In this document: one piece after another, positions 43,691-54,563 of the stretch
Layout: each line of letters starts with the position of its first letter
Position numbering within the stretch: position 1 is the stretch's first letter
DNA from: Larix sibirica
Taxonomy: Eukaryota; Streptophyta; Pinopsida; Pinales; Pinaceae
Reading direction: 5' to 3'
Assembly (NCBI GenBank): GCA_004151065.3
Contig: NWUY0304265321.1
Coordinates: forward strand, 1-64,000
DNA length: 64,000 nucleotides
Program-made: the position numbers and the translations under genes
Notes under the pieces: model-generated
What the model was told of the DNA's origin: nothing
Databases searched by the model: none
Seen by the model: only the letters and a program-made list of their open reading frames with translations

Positions 43691-44520
43691 TACCTAACTA
43701 ACGAAAGTTTAATCTAAAATAAATATAAAGAAATATAGTGAATGCTAGTTTTTTTGTGAAACTGGGCCAACCCGAGAAAAATTGCCTGCCCCAAAGGTTC
43801 TTGGTTGAACCATTCCTATTGGTCATAAATGCTTCATCATGTCGAATCACTTTAAGCTTCAACATACTATTAACCATCTTTAATGGGAGATTGTCCTTTG
43901 ACATGATGATTCTTGACGGAAGCTGGGTCTCCCTTCCTTGCAAATTGATAAAGATATAATCGTTACTTGGCAATGGTTTCTTTGTCCTTGACAAAAGCAC
44001 TTTGCGACTTATTAAGAATGTTTCAAGCTGTAATTAAGGGGAATATTATGCAATACCATCTTCCTTTGATGTTATCATTCCTCTAGTCAACATTAAGGGG
44101 GAATGTTATAATGTGTAATGTTTTCTAGTGGCCACATGTGTGCATTTGATGGCTACATTATACTAACTACTTCAATATTATGTTTCATTATAGTATATTA
44201 AGACTCATGAAACTAATACGTGACATTTTTCAGTAGTTAGAAACACAATCCCATTATTTGTTAAGTTGTTATGAGATCCTAATATTGTGGATGCTGTAAA
44301 GTCCTATTTGGAAGGGAGTTTAGAGGATCTCTCTGCATGGTTAGATATTTGTTGTGCAACTTCTTCTATATAATGGAGCCCCTCCCATGTACTTGTTAAG
44401 GCAACACACTCATTCTTTGAGTGTTTACACTAGAATAAAGCTCAGGATAAAGTGGATGTTTCCCCATTTATAGTGGTACTTCCAAGCAGTGTTGTTGGTT
44501 GCGGGATTATCTCACAGGTT
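43691..44520 (+). mobile_element. 3' end of an LTR retrotransposon
   Basis: A polypurine tract (AAGGGGGAA, 44095-44103) is followed at once by a TG terminus at 44104 (TGTTATAATGTGTAATG), as at the internal/3'-LTR junction of plant LTR elements. Inside the LTR are a TATA box (TATATAA, 44367-44373) and a poly(A) signal (AATAAA, 44434-44439), spaced as in a U3-R region. A second purine tract with a similar sequel (AAGGGGAATATTATG) lies at 44035-44049. The internal part 43691-44030 holds frames of 73 and 100 codons on opposite strands that I cannot place. The LTR's far end is unclear, so 44520 is approximate. It is not clearly related to the LTR at 4575. Confidence 0.6.
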
Positions 44521-44580
44521 CGGCATGTTGCGCTATAATGTTGGTCCTATCACTCCTTATCCACACCCATTTGTTTCAAT

Positions 44581-44747
44581 GGGTCTGCTGTGTTGGGGTG
44601 GGACCGAACAACAGGGCTTGGGAACTACTACTTTGCCATTGGGAACTACTACTGCGATAGTTAAGTAAGTCAGTTCGCATTATATCTACGACCCGGAGGG
44701 CCTTTTCCGAGGTACAATAGAATGTTTAACTTGTCCATTTTGAGGTG
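44581..44747 (+). repeat. Hairpin element copy 3 joined to composite repeat
   Basis: 44581-44600 is the GGTCTGCTGTGTTGGGGTG core, here closed by GGACC. From 44599 the sequence matches 23270-23392 up to TTTAACTTGTCCATTT. The junction joins two repeat families that are separate at 22.2 and 23.3 kb. Confidence 0.75.
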
Positions 44748-45008
44748 ATCCCCATAGCTGATAGGAAGGAGCAGACAAGTTCCCCATCGTGTCAAATAGA
44801 GAATAATCTGGGAAGGAAATAAGTCATGGTAAATCCTCCAGTGGGAATAAGCCAATGGGACTTCCAATCCAATTAGGAATAATAAACAACGCTCATTATT
44901 CCATACCTCCTCATTCCACATTTTGCCATAGTCAAAACCTTCCCCTCGTACCTCGGGAAAGTCCCTACGGGTCCTCATTTGTATGGTTTCAAGGAACCAC
45001 CCCCCCAT
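44670..45008 (-). CDS. Hypothetical 112-codon frame
   Basis: Starts at ATG 45008 and is open for 112 codons. The 60-bp exact repeat supplies MRTRRDFPEVRGEGFDYGKM. A hydrophobic middle (RCLLFLIGLEVPLAYSHW) follows. Codons beyond come from the composite repeat. No family recognised. A chimeric frame built over repeats is the likeliest reading. Confidence 0.18.
   Translation of the reverse strand: MGGWFLETIQMRTRRDFPEVRGEGFDYGKMWNEEVWNNERCLLFLIGLEVPLAYSHWRIYHDLFPSQIILYLTRWGTCLLLPISYGDHLKMDKLNILLYLGKGPPGRRYNAN
44921..44980 (+). repeat. 60-bp exact repeat, copy 2
   Basis: Identical to 22963-23022. A shorter echo (CCCTCTCGTACCTCGG) lies near 42852. Confidence 0.92.
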
Positions 45009-45430
45009 AGCCGAGCATCAACATAAGAGTCATTCATTCCCACTGATTTACATAAATCACAGTTGATACTAGCATATATAGTTTAATATACCTGCCATGT
45101 AAATATATCCAGTATATGAAAACAGGCAGGATGGAGTTCAACGTACGTGACCCGCCAGTTATCGATCCGCCGTGCTGCCCAGACAGAAAGAAAGGACGTG
45201 TTTGTGCCAAGTTCTCTCCATAACCTATCACTATGTAACCTATACTAGTGCATAAACTTCCTATGTAGTATGGGGTCAGTGCAGGAATGAAAAAAGCTAT
45301 ATCGAAGTGTTTGCTCATTTACATGGGCTAAGTAGGCACGGAACAAATATACCTATGGCGGCCTCAGGTTCCCGGTCGAGGAAAGCACAAATAAGTTGGT
45401 TGGGCAATATGCCAACTTCATCAAATTTGA
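45009..45430 (-). other. Unassigned 94-codon frame and spacer
   Basis: A minus frame with ATG at 45318 (94 codons) reads hydrophobic (DIAFFIPALTPYYIGSLC; LPVFIYWIYLHGRYIKLYML). It could be a membrane segment, but I recognise no family. Confidence 0.25.
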
Positions 45431-45487
45431 GGGCGGAGCCGCTCGACTAAAAGGAGAGGGCAGAGCCGCTCGACCGTGAGGGAGAGG
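45431..45487 (-). repeat. Inverted copies of CTCTCCTTTTAGTCGAG family
   Basis: GGGCGGAGCCGCTCGACTAA then AAGGAGAG (45431-45458), then GGCAGAGCCGCTCGACCGTG and AGGGAGAGG. Two adjacent copies, inverted relative to 29377-29465. Confidence 0.85.
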
Positions 45488-46260
45488 TTTTTTATAATGA
45501 AAATAGCATTTTTAGGGGAGCTTAGGCATCATTCTAGATTGGTAGGGCGGGGAAATACGCCAATGGGACTAATCCAATCCCATATAATCCAATATGGGGT
45601 TTACTCCTGTAATCCAATGCTCAGGACATGACAAGAGAGTACGTTTAATACATACACCCGCATTACCAACTGACGACGAGAGAACGAAACAGCCCTTGAA
45701 TGGATTGCCCAGAACGCAGAAGGAAGATTATTATGCCCAAGCCACGTATACCAAGCAAGGCGATACACACAGAACACATATACCCAGTTTGCCATAAACG
45801 TGAAGAACATATATCCTAGAAACCCTATACCGCGTAAGTGTCTATATTCGTCAAAACATATCTCATCCCATGTGTTTTTGAAAGATAGGTGGGCAGCACC
45901 CAATAAAAGCTCCTAGGGTTCCGGGCAAATTAAAGGGTAAGGCTGATGCAATTATTCCTTCCATGTAACCATCCGATCCGATCCACCAGGGTTATAAACG
46001 CAATCCCGATCCAGCCAGCTATTCGAGCAAGAGCGGTACCAGAGCTAGTAAGGGAGTCCCAGCTATTCCCTAGTTCTGAATCTTCAAATATAACTAACTG
46101 TCTGTCGTCTCTCTCGCAATATATAATAAAAAATTCTGTTTCAAATAATAACTAAATCAATAAAAAAATCCCTGGGCGGTGGGCTTTGGTATCTAGCTAA
46201 TTTAGACTAGCCTTCTTTTCTGGTCTTGTTGATGAGAAATTCTCTAGTGCAAAGATGTCC
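45488..46260. other. Spacer with unassigned 100-codon frame
   Basis: The minus frame at 45601-45903 (ATG at 45903) has an aromatic hydrophobic part (FLGYMFFTFMANWVYVFCVY) and no known family. Its antisense is also partly open (45594-45797). AATCCAAT words recur at 45572-45620. Confidence 0.3.
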
Positions 46261-46289
46261 TCTCCCTTTGGTCGAGCAGCTCCGCCCCT
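46261..46289 (+). repeat. Single copy of CTCTCCCTTTGGTCGAG variant
   Basis: CTCTCCCTTTGGTCGAGCAG then CTCCGCCCC. It combines the TTTGGTC of the 33-bp family with the CTCCGCC end of the 29377 family, linking the two. Confidence 0.8.
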
Positions 46290-46301
46290 TAAAATAACAC
46301 T

Positions 46302-47314
46302 TTGAAAGATAAAACAAAGAATCTATCTAAAGCTAATTTAACCCGTGCTTATAACACATCTTTACTAAGCAACCTGGCATCTTACTATATTTCACTAGCT
46401 TCAAAAAGGCCTCAAGCCATCAGATTAGAAAGGGAAGAACCCAGAGGCTGCTTGCTATCGCTCCACAGAAATCCCACCTGGACAATGAGTAGCTCCCTTG
46501 ACATCCCTTAGTTATCGGTAAGTTCCCCGTGGAACATGTTCAAGATAGCTTCTTGTACTGCCTATGCCGCTTAAATTTTAGGTAGCATAAGTACTTCTAC
46601 CTTTATTGTTAAGTAGCATACTGTACTGCCTCTTTTTTAGGTAGAAAAGCCAACTAGCCAAGATTGCTTAGATATATAAGGTAGCTTTGTACTCTCTACC
46701 GGGCAGAATTACGTTGAGTAGAAGAAAACCTCTCAGAGACCAAGAAGACATTGCAGCTTCAAAGAGATCAATTAGCCATATTGTGAAGAGGATGACCCGA
46801 ATTAGATTGCTTCTTGACCAACAGAGTATGTTAAGACAGGTTGTGAGATAACGTCTACAGATTCGGGATAGTCTAAAAATTAATTGCTTACCTATAGAAT
46901 CCAGCTTTTGGCAAGAAATGGTTTGGGTAGCTATAAGTCGATACGGAGGAACGAGGAAACGGGCAGATATGCTAGGCGGGATCTCGTTGAGCAATAGCGA
47001 GCCGCATCTATTAGCTATCACTAAACTACTAGCAGAGAATGTTAAAGTAGCGTCCCTTAGGTTCTGGTGATCTTTCAGCTAAATACTGGTTACTAAAAAG
47101 AACTTGATTGCCCATTAAAATAAAACGTAATAAACCCAGCATCGGATGGGTCTATCACACCCAAGGCGGAAAGCAAAGACTTATTTTGCGATGGACATAT
47201 CTTAAGTACTTCGAGGGTGGACATGGCAGCAGAAGACTATGCCAAATCATCAACGACACTATAATTGTTAGTAACCTTTACATGAGGGTTATAAGCAGTG
47301 CGACACAAACGTAA
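46302..47314 (+). pseudogene. Unidentified coding-like region in three frames
   Basis: Three plus-strand stretches look protein-like. 46302-46511 reads SKANLTRAYNTSLLSNLASY. 46681-47065 holds about 125 codons with one stop, reading RITLSRRKPLRDQEDIAASK and later SRYGGTRKRADMLGGISLSN. 47108-47314 reads SIGWVYHTQGGKQRLILRWT. The frames differ, so shifts would be needed to join them. Amino-acid make-up (many Arg, Lys, Leu and Ile, few runs) is unlike the repeat fields nearby. The minus strand is also open over 117 codons (46668-47021), which is the antisense of the middle part. I recognise no family. It could be a decayed plasmid- or transposon-derived gene, or chance. Confidence 0.3.
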
Positions 47315-50300
47315 CTTAGTACTTTAGGAGTAGGGTCAACATTTGGTCGTGAAATTTGCAAGGTATTATTGGCAGGAGAAGGTTCCATTTTACTTATCTG
47401 GAGGAGCGAGTTTGGGTGGCATACTATATTGATGCCGTCAAATTTGAAGGTTAACATCCACAGAATTCATGAATATATTTTTGGAATGAAGAATCACCCT
47501 CATCAAACATAGAAGAGACAATGAAAAGGGACCCGAACCCCGAACTGGTTGTTCTTGTTAATAATATAAACCTTCGCATAGGCGGATCTCTTCTTTATAT
47601 AAGTAATTAAGGAAAAGAAGAAACAGATAAGGAATGTGAAAGACTTACACAGGGCGTCTCTTTATATATGCAATTTAAGGACCTTGATCGAAGTATTCCT
47701 TCGAAAAAGAAACAGGCGGGCCAACTCTTCATTATAGATAGATTTATAAGGCAGGCAAATAATTAACCCTTCAATAAAAAAAAATAAGGAGTTTATTAGG
47801 ATAAAATCCGGGTTTACCTCTCTGGCGGGATTGATCAGGCATTCGTAAAGCATGACCTTACCCTGGCCTGTTTGGTTGACAAAGCAAAGTAAGGACCTCA
47901 CTTTCAATTCAAATTGCCCCTGAAACACTGCGGGATCAACCTCCAACCCAATCAAGCTTTACCAATAAAAAGAAAAAGATCTTGAATAAACCCCTTAATA
48001 AAATACCAATCAGGACCCCCTGAACTCATTGACTGTACGAAGGACCAGGACCTTAATAAAGACCATATTTCTATACCTGAAAAACAAGCGTATTTTATAC
48101 AGAGTAAGGCGCCCTCACTTCAAGGTTCGCTCACTAAGGTATTTTATTTAGTTTGTTTACCGGATCAAAGCGCAGTATTGAAGTCAGTTACCTGATCTCT
48201 TTTATATGGGCAGTATTGGAGTTTACCGGCGGATCTCTTTGATTGAGTAGACCCAGCCAAGATTAGCCAATCATATTTTCCCGCAACTCCCGAGAAAATA
48301 TTACTACTTTGTTTGCGTCCGTTAGGATAAGTAAGTTCCCGCCTAGAGAAGAAAGCCAAGGATTATAAACATCACTCTAGAAACAGGAAATAAAGCTAGG
48401 TTCTTGTCTCGTCATTATTATTTTCCTGGCCTTGGCTAGGCAATAGCTTAAACAAGTTAATACCTCCCTAGACTAGTAAATATGTATTATGCTTTTTATT
48501 GCTAACTCACTCCTTTAAGTATATCTCGTCCATTATAATTGGGGTAACAATATAAAGATCTCTCCTTGCCAGCCACCTACTGGTTGTTCTCTCTTCTCTC
48601 TCACTGAACCATACCTTGGATCTTTCTCATGCTATTTTTTTGATCGGCGGCCGAAGAAACGCAAATGAAATAAGGGAAGGAATAAAAAAATCCTAAATAA
48701 TTGATTCTTTGTCGAATGGAACGGTTCGAATATGACAGACGGCAGTGGACTTCCCCATCGGAATGGAGAGAGTCATCAACCGTCTGTGTTTCTCCCCCGG
48801 CATGCTCTATCCTACTCACGTAAGAACCCCTCACTTTATATAACTAAAAAAATTTATTGTTTCCTTTTAGTAGGTAGCTACTACTGAATCATTGACTAGT
48901 CTACTTATGGGATAGTAGATAGTGGCTACTACCTCAAAGAATGGAATAGTGGGATTGGGTTTGTGTGGGACTTAGCTAATCGTGATGGAACGGGATCAAA
49001 GGTTTCGACGAACCCAGTATCCGTGAATTATAATAGAAAAGAATAGTTGAATGTAGTCTCCAAGAACAAAGGTGTTTCCCCTTTCCTAGAGAATAATGCT
49101 TTCTATTATTTAAAAGGGGTGGTTTACCACTGATATGTGCTTTGCGGAACAACTTCCGATTAATAGGTGGAACTCAACTCCAATCTGTGTGGGATCTCCT
49201 CCATTTAAGATTTCCCGGGTGGGGGGCGAGGTAAGGGATATTTCCTCGCAAGCTAGGGAGAGGGAGCTGCGAGCAATGTGGCCAAGGATATGACGCCCAG
49301 TGTGAATGTAGATTGAAGCTACGCCAAACATTTAATCCCACGTGAACAATCAAGCAAGAGAAGAATAGCCTTCAGACCCACCCTATAAAAACAATATTTG
49401 CTTTCTAAAATGCGCGTTTGGTTGGGGAGGGGTTTCAATTGGCTGGACCGACACCAACTAGCTCTTCAGATTTTAGTGGCTCTTCCACACCCCAAAGCAA
49501 TTAGGTTATTTCTCCCTTCATTTTGAATATTTTGGAAGGCGCATAGTGAGCTTGCTGATTTACTTCATCATTCCGCTCATAGATTTACGCCTTAGTCAGA
49601 GATAGACTATCATGAAGCTGCATGGACTCCCTATTGACTGTAGAGAGTTCAAGCCATAGAGTGTAAGCTTTAGTCTTAGTCACTAGCTCTCTTAGAGTAG
49701 TAAGAGTAGTAGAGTATTAGTGCCTCTCTCTTTGTTGATAAGAGAGGTTGTTATCTTAGTTCGTGTATCGAGTATCGGTAGAGGTGGTTCTAGGTTGAGG
49801 GTCGAGGGTATATCTATATTTAGATTGTGAATCAACGTAAGTAATATCTCTGGATGTCTGTATTCCCAATTAGAAAAGATAGATATAGAAATAGAATAAG
49901 TTATAGATGTTCTGATTCCATTCCATTTAAACCATCATGTGCAGCGTGCCTGTACTGTAGCTGTTGTATTTACGGTAAGAAGAGTAAGAAGCGGATATGT
50001 TATATAAGTTGCATTATATACGTTATTATACCACACAAAATATCCTAATTATTAATTCAAATTAATAAGCTAAACAACTTCCATTATCTCTCAATCAAAT
50101 AGGTTACTAGCAGCAGTAGAGTAAGGTCTTTCTTAAGCGGCGAGTGAAAGCCAGAGAGTGTGCCTTAAGCCTTAGTCCGTGTCAATTAGCTAGAGATGCA
50201 AGTATCACGTAGATATGCAAGTTGTTAGGTTAATTGGTGCACCTCACAATGATTTAACGTCTATATGGCTTCACGTAGACTTAACTTCTATTTTTACTAG

Positions 50301-50924
50301 GGACTATGCCAAGGGACTATCAGCAATGTGAAAAATGTTAACTGGCTATGATAGATTGTCTGGCGAGAAAACATAGCCTAATGTATATGCTCGTTAAGTA
50401 ACCAACGTAGATATGGCTCCATAGAATGAGACGGTTTTCTATCTAGTAGAATCTGTTCGAAGCAAACTGAGTGTCTGGGCTCAGGTATTCCTTTATTTAT
50501 CAATCTCGTTCTCGTTTTTCTGGTGAGAACATGGCTCGATCAATATGTGCTCGTAAGTAAACAACATAGTCTCCATTCTTTTTCAAAGATAAAAAATAGA
50601 GAGAGTGTGCCGCTTCAATTTGCATTTTACCTTTAATTATCGCCGCCCAATTTGCAATTCCTCCCTGTAACATCGCCGCCAAACACACATTGCGACTGCG
50701 ACTGCGACAGGAGGCATTTTGCATAACCAACATAGGATCACTTCTTACAAACAATTCATCTGCTGACTCTACCCTTTAAACATATGTAATCTCACCCCCT
50801 TTACTTTTACGGACCCAACCTTCATCAGCTCCGTCCCTCCTTCTATTTCCTCCAAGAGTTATTGCCTCACTTATATAAATTATGTATGTACTAACTGTGC
50901 CTACCTTTTACTTCTTACTTCACT
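47315..50924. other. Long spacer without recognised gene
   Basis: I see no gene, tRNA or large repeat. Minor items: CAGTATTGAAG and CAGTATTGGAG at 48172-48220; GGCGGATCTCTT at 47583 and 48228; related words AGTGTAAGC / GTGTGCCTTAAGCC with TTAGTC at 49660 and 50160; GACTGCGACTGCGACAGG near 50693. Frames such as 47662-47955 (97 codons, minus) and 50500-50754 (84 codons, minus) have no motif. Confidence 0.4.
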
Positions 50925-51750
50925 CTAGGTGACTCGGTCTTTGCCGCAGGTGAGACTGGTACTTAGGCTCAGTAAACTCGAGAAAATACAACCACTGCTT
51001 TAGCTACCTTTGTATTTGCCTTCGATGCTTCGCTCTTATTCCCCTGCCGTTCTTGAGAGAGATCAAATACTTTTGGAGTTAGGATTCAATCTGCAGGTGC
51101 TTCCATGGGTTATGGCTCTAAAAGTGATGACGAGGATATCGGTTCGAGGCTAACAACTTCAATTACTGCCTTCATCTGGGCGCCTTGCTTTCTCTGTTGC
51201 TTGAAATGCTTGCTCCTTTGCTAACTGAATATTGACTGTGGGTAAATCTGCTCGCTATGAATATGTAATTAGAGGACAAATGGAAACTGTCACTCAGACA
51301 ATTGGCTCTGCAGCAAGCTCTACAAATGAAAGGTAAGCTGTGGACTTTACTCGGGCAACTGGGTTAACCCACTACTAAGGACTCGGAATCTCGCTTGAAA
51401 TCAGCAGAATAAGCAGAGTCGAAAGATGAGAGGAATGGAGGAATTTTGTAAAAACTAAAAGCATGCAGTAATGGTGGTGCCTTAATGAACTATGTATGGC
51501 TAGCTATATCTATCTATTTCTGCTGAGTCAACTTAGCTGGCTAGTTCTATATTTACGACGCTACTACTTACTATGGATCTGTCTCTTTTGCTGGGTGGTC
51601 ACCTGGTGGGTTTGGTTCATATATTTTTATTAGCACTACTGATGCTGGATCGACTGATGCCTTTGATGCTGCGCTAACTTCTGACTATGATGTTTTTATC
51701 TTAGCTAGCTCCTATCTTGGCTACTGGTCCTACTAGCGGTGCTTTAAAAA
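50925..51750 (+). repeat. Ala/Ser/Thr/Gly/Tyr triplet repeat, locus 8 (patchy)
   Basis: Separate phases read TTALATFVFAFDASL near 50990 and, over 51552-51735, YDATTYYGSVSFAGWSPGGF, then STTDAGSTDAFDAALTSDYD. The last stretch runs about 60 codons without a stop. Between them the pattern is lost. Confidence 0.5.
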
Positions 51751-54530
51751 TGTTAAACGTGTGCTTCAATGGGATCTGGAACTGCGCCTGTACTTGCTGC
51801 TGTATGGCTTTATATCTTAAACTGTTTGTGATAGATCTGCTCTGGGTAAGGAACTGTTTAACTCATTGCAGAATAAACTGCTTACTGAAAAGAATCTACT
51901 TAATTGACAAGAACAGATGCTAATGCTACTTCTATTGCTAGCTTTTTTACTAGGAAAGAATAAACTTAGTCTACAATTGAGCTCCGCGAATAATTAATAA
52001 TCGTGTCAAGTCATAATTATTTGAAACCGACCTATATGCATGTCGAAGGCAAGGTTCATAAATCACATTCATCCATCGGTGGCACCAGGTATTCATAGAA
52101 ACTATTCATCTAGACATCAGTTTAAACAAAAAGAAAGCATAGTTCGCTCTTATTACTTAATTACCCGCCTTATCTTTTTTATAAGATGGATGGAGCGTCG
52201 AGGTCCTCAATCGGCCAAGACAATGTCCACTGCTGTATTGGAATGCCGCCACCTACTGTATAAATGATTACCACTGGACATGTGCATTTAGCACTGGGCA
52301 TAACCACAATATTATTCCATACCTAATAATACGGAACTGCTGTAGCTGCTTGGGAATGAAACTGACTGCCTGCTCACTTAGGCTGTTGCCTGCTTGCTTA
52401 CTGAGGCGGCTGCTTGGGAACGGCATTGTTTGGCGAAAGGCACGCACGTACTGATCGGTGATTAGTTAGGATAACTTATTTATTAGCTTATTGTTTCATT
52501 TCATTCTTCGTTACTGAATTCCTATTGTTAGGAGGTACTCAACCAGTAGTGGGGTAACAGTATGAGGTGATATAGTGGGGACCTGAATCCGCCGCCTATT
52601 TAGGAGGCTTGCCAACTTACTAGTTCAGCAGTAGCACCGATAGCAGAGGAAGCAAGGGAAGCGGTTGATCCACCTGAAACACATGTTTAAGAACCGTAGA
52701 GGCATACTTATCTCAGATTTACTTTTTTAAGAACCGGTTCAAATCTAAAAGGTTAGGGGGATTGAAGGGTGAACTGGAAGGTGAAGGCTAGCTTTATTCC
52801 CTGAGCTGACCCACGTATGATGGTGGAGGGTGAAGAATAAGCTATGTCGGTCGTCAAATAAATCTATCAAGTTATAACTATAGAATTCCCTATCTTCTTG
52901 GGCTAGGTTCACACAGGAAGGAGAACTCGACACGTCACCTTTACTCTAGCGAAATTACCATCTGAATGCATCAGGTGAACATAGGAAACTTTATAGGCTA
53001 CGTTTTCACTCTCTATCTATCCTATTGCAACGCCCACTTTCTGAACTGAAATTCCTACTTATTGAAAAGACTGCTGGTAAGAAAGAAGGAATGTATAACC
53101 TTGTATATAACCTATCAATCTGCCTAATCACGTCTGCCTTCTGACTTGCCCTTCCGCTACTCACTCTATATTGGGGAAATAATGCTTTGTCACATTGTAC
53201 TCGGATAAGGTAAACCAACTAATGCAAAACAATTGATACATATGAACTGCTGGAAAACCGGGGTTGAAAATAGCAAAAAAACATGTGAAAATGAGTTGCT
53301 CAATCTCCAAGTAAGATAATAGCTCCCAACTTATATGAACCACAGGGATCTTTCGGATAAGTTTAGGAGATAGGAGGAAGTAAGGTCAGGCACTTACTTT
53401 CCTCGATAAAAAGCTACCTTTCTTTACTAGAATTACCTGTTAAAGGCCTCCTCCTGCCCTTTCAACTTATACGTTTGCATTCTCTATCACATCTTGATAC
53501 GTCCATTTTCACCACGGTGCAGGTATGGTTCCCCTTCCCTCCCAATAGCAGCGATGGATTCACTCCCATAAATGGAGAACAAGCAGCCAAGAAAGAAAGT
53601 CCAGACATTATATAGCGTTAACATTAGCACTGCTTCATTCATTATTATGAGATACGCAAAAACAACTGGTTGTGGGTGATAGTATAGATTCTATTTTCCT
53701 CTTATCCGAATAAAGGTAAAGCGACCGGCTTCGGCCTTCAAACTTTCTTCATACAATCCAAGCTTTTTATTCTGGCCCACGTTTCTCGTTGAATTAGAGA
53801 AGAAGAGCTTAGGTTGTTATCTATATCTTTAAGAGACTTATCCCTAACGTCCTTTATTGAAATGGATTACCATTTAGAATGCAATTTCTTAACATACGTT
53901 CACTCTATCCCCGACGCGAAAGCCCATGTGAAAGCTCTATGAATTAGGAATAAACTCACTATAGGAAGTCCGGTTCTTTCATTCCCCGGGTAAAGCGAGG
54001 GAGGCATTTTGCGCGTGTGGGCACAGGCCGCGAACGAATCCATATCCAATTGATTCTTATAGACGTAGCAACAACGTCAATTTTATTTGGATCAAAATGG
54101 CAAGATAGATAATAAGTCGAGGATAAATAAACAAATGATGGCGGTTGTTATGAAAGAGAATTCCCTTGCTTCCAACTAAAATGCTTCCTAGGACTTATAG
54201 ATTATTAACGTGTCAACAATATTGCATCCAAACACAAGCATAACACCTTTCAAACTAAACTAGCAAGCAACTGTAGAGAGAATGACAGGTAGCCTTTATA
54301 ATAGTGGGAGCAGCAGCCTATAATAACTATTAGCCAGTAGATAGCAGCCTCCTGTAAAGCCGATATAGAAAAAGATCTAAGAATAAAAGCGCAGGGAGGG
54401 AATCTCCTTTAATAGACCGTATAGGGGGAGTCAAGGCTATACTGCGGCTCTGTTTCAAGTGCGGCTATAATAAATGAAAAGGGTTGAAACGTAATTGACT
54501 CTATTGCTCTTGAAAGAAACGTCAATAATA
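51751..54530. other. Spacer, nothing recognised
   Basis: GCTGCTTGGGAATG/GCTGCTTGGGAACG words at 52338 and 52410 recall the field at 9560-10760. A direct echo AGCAGCCT lies at 54312 and 54345. Frames of 60-75 codons at 51717, 52040, 52745, 53006 and 53161 are unassigned. Confidence 0.4.
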
Positions 54531-54563
54531 GGAAAGGCTTGCTTGACCAAAGGGAGGGCAAGG
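54531..54563 (-). repeat. 33-bp dispersed repeat, single copy
   Basis: Identical to 29755-29787; the reverse complement equals 21251-21283. Confidence 0.92.
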
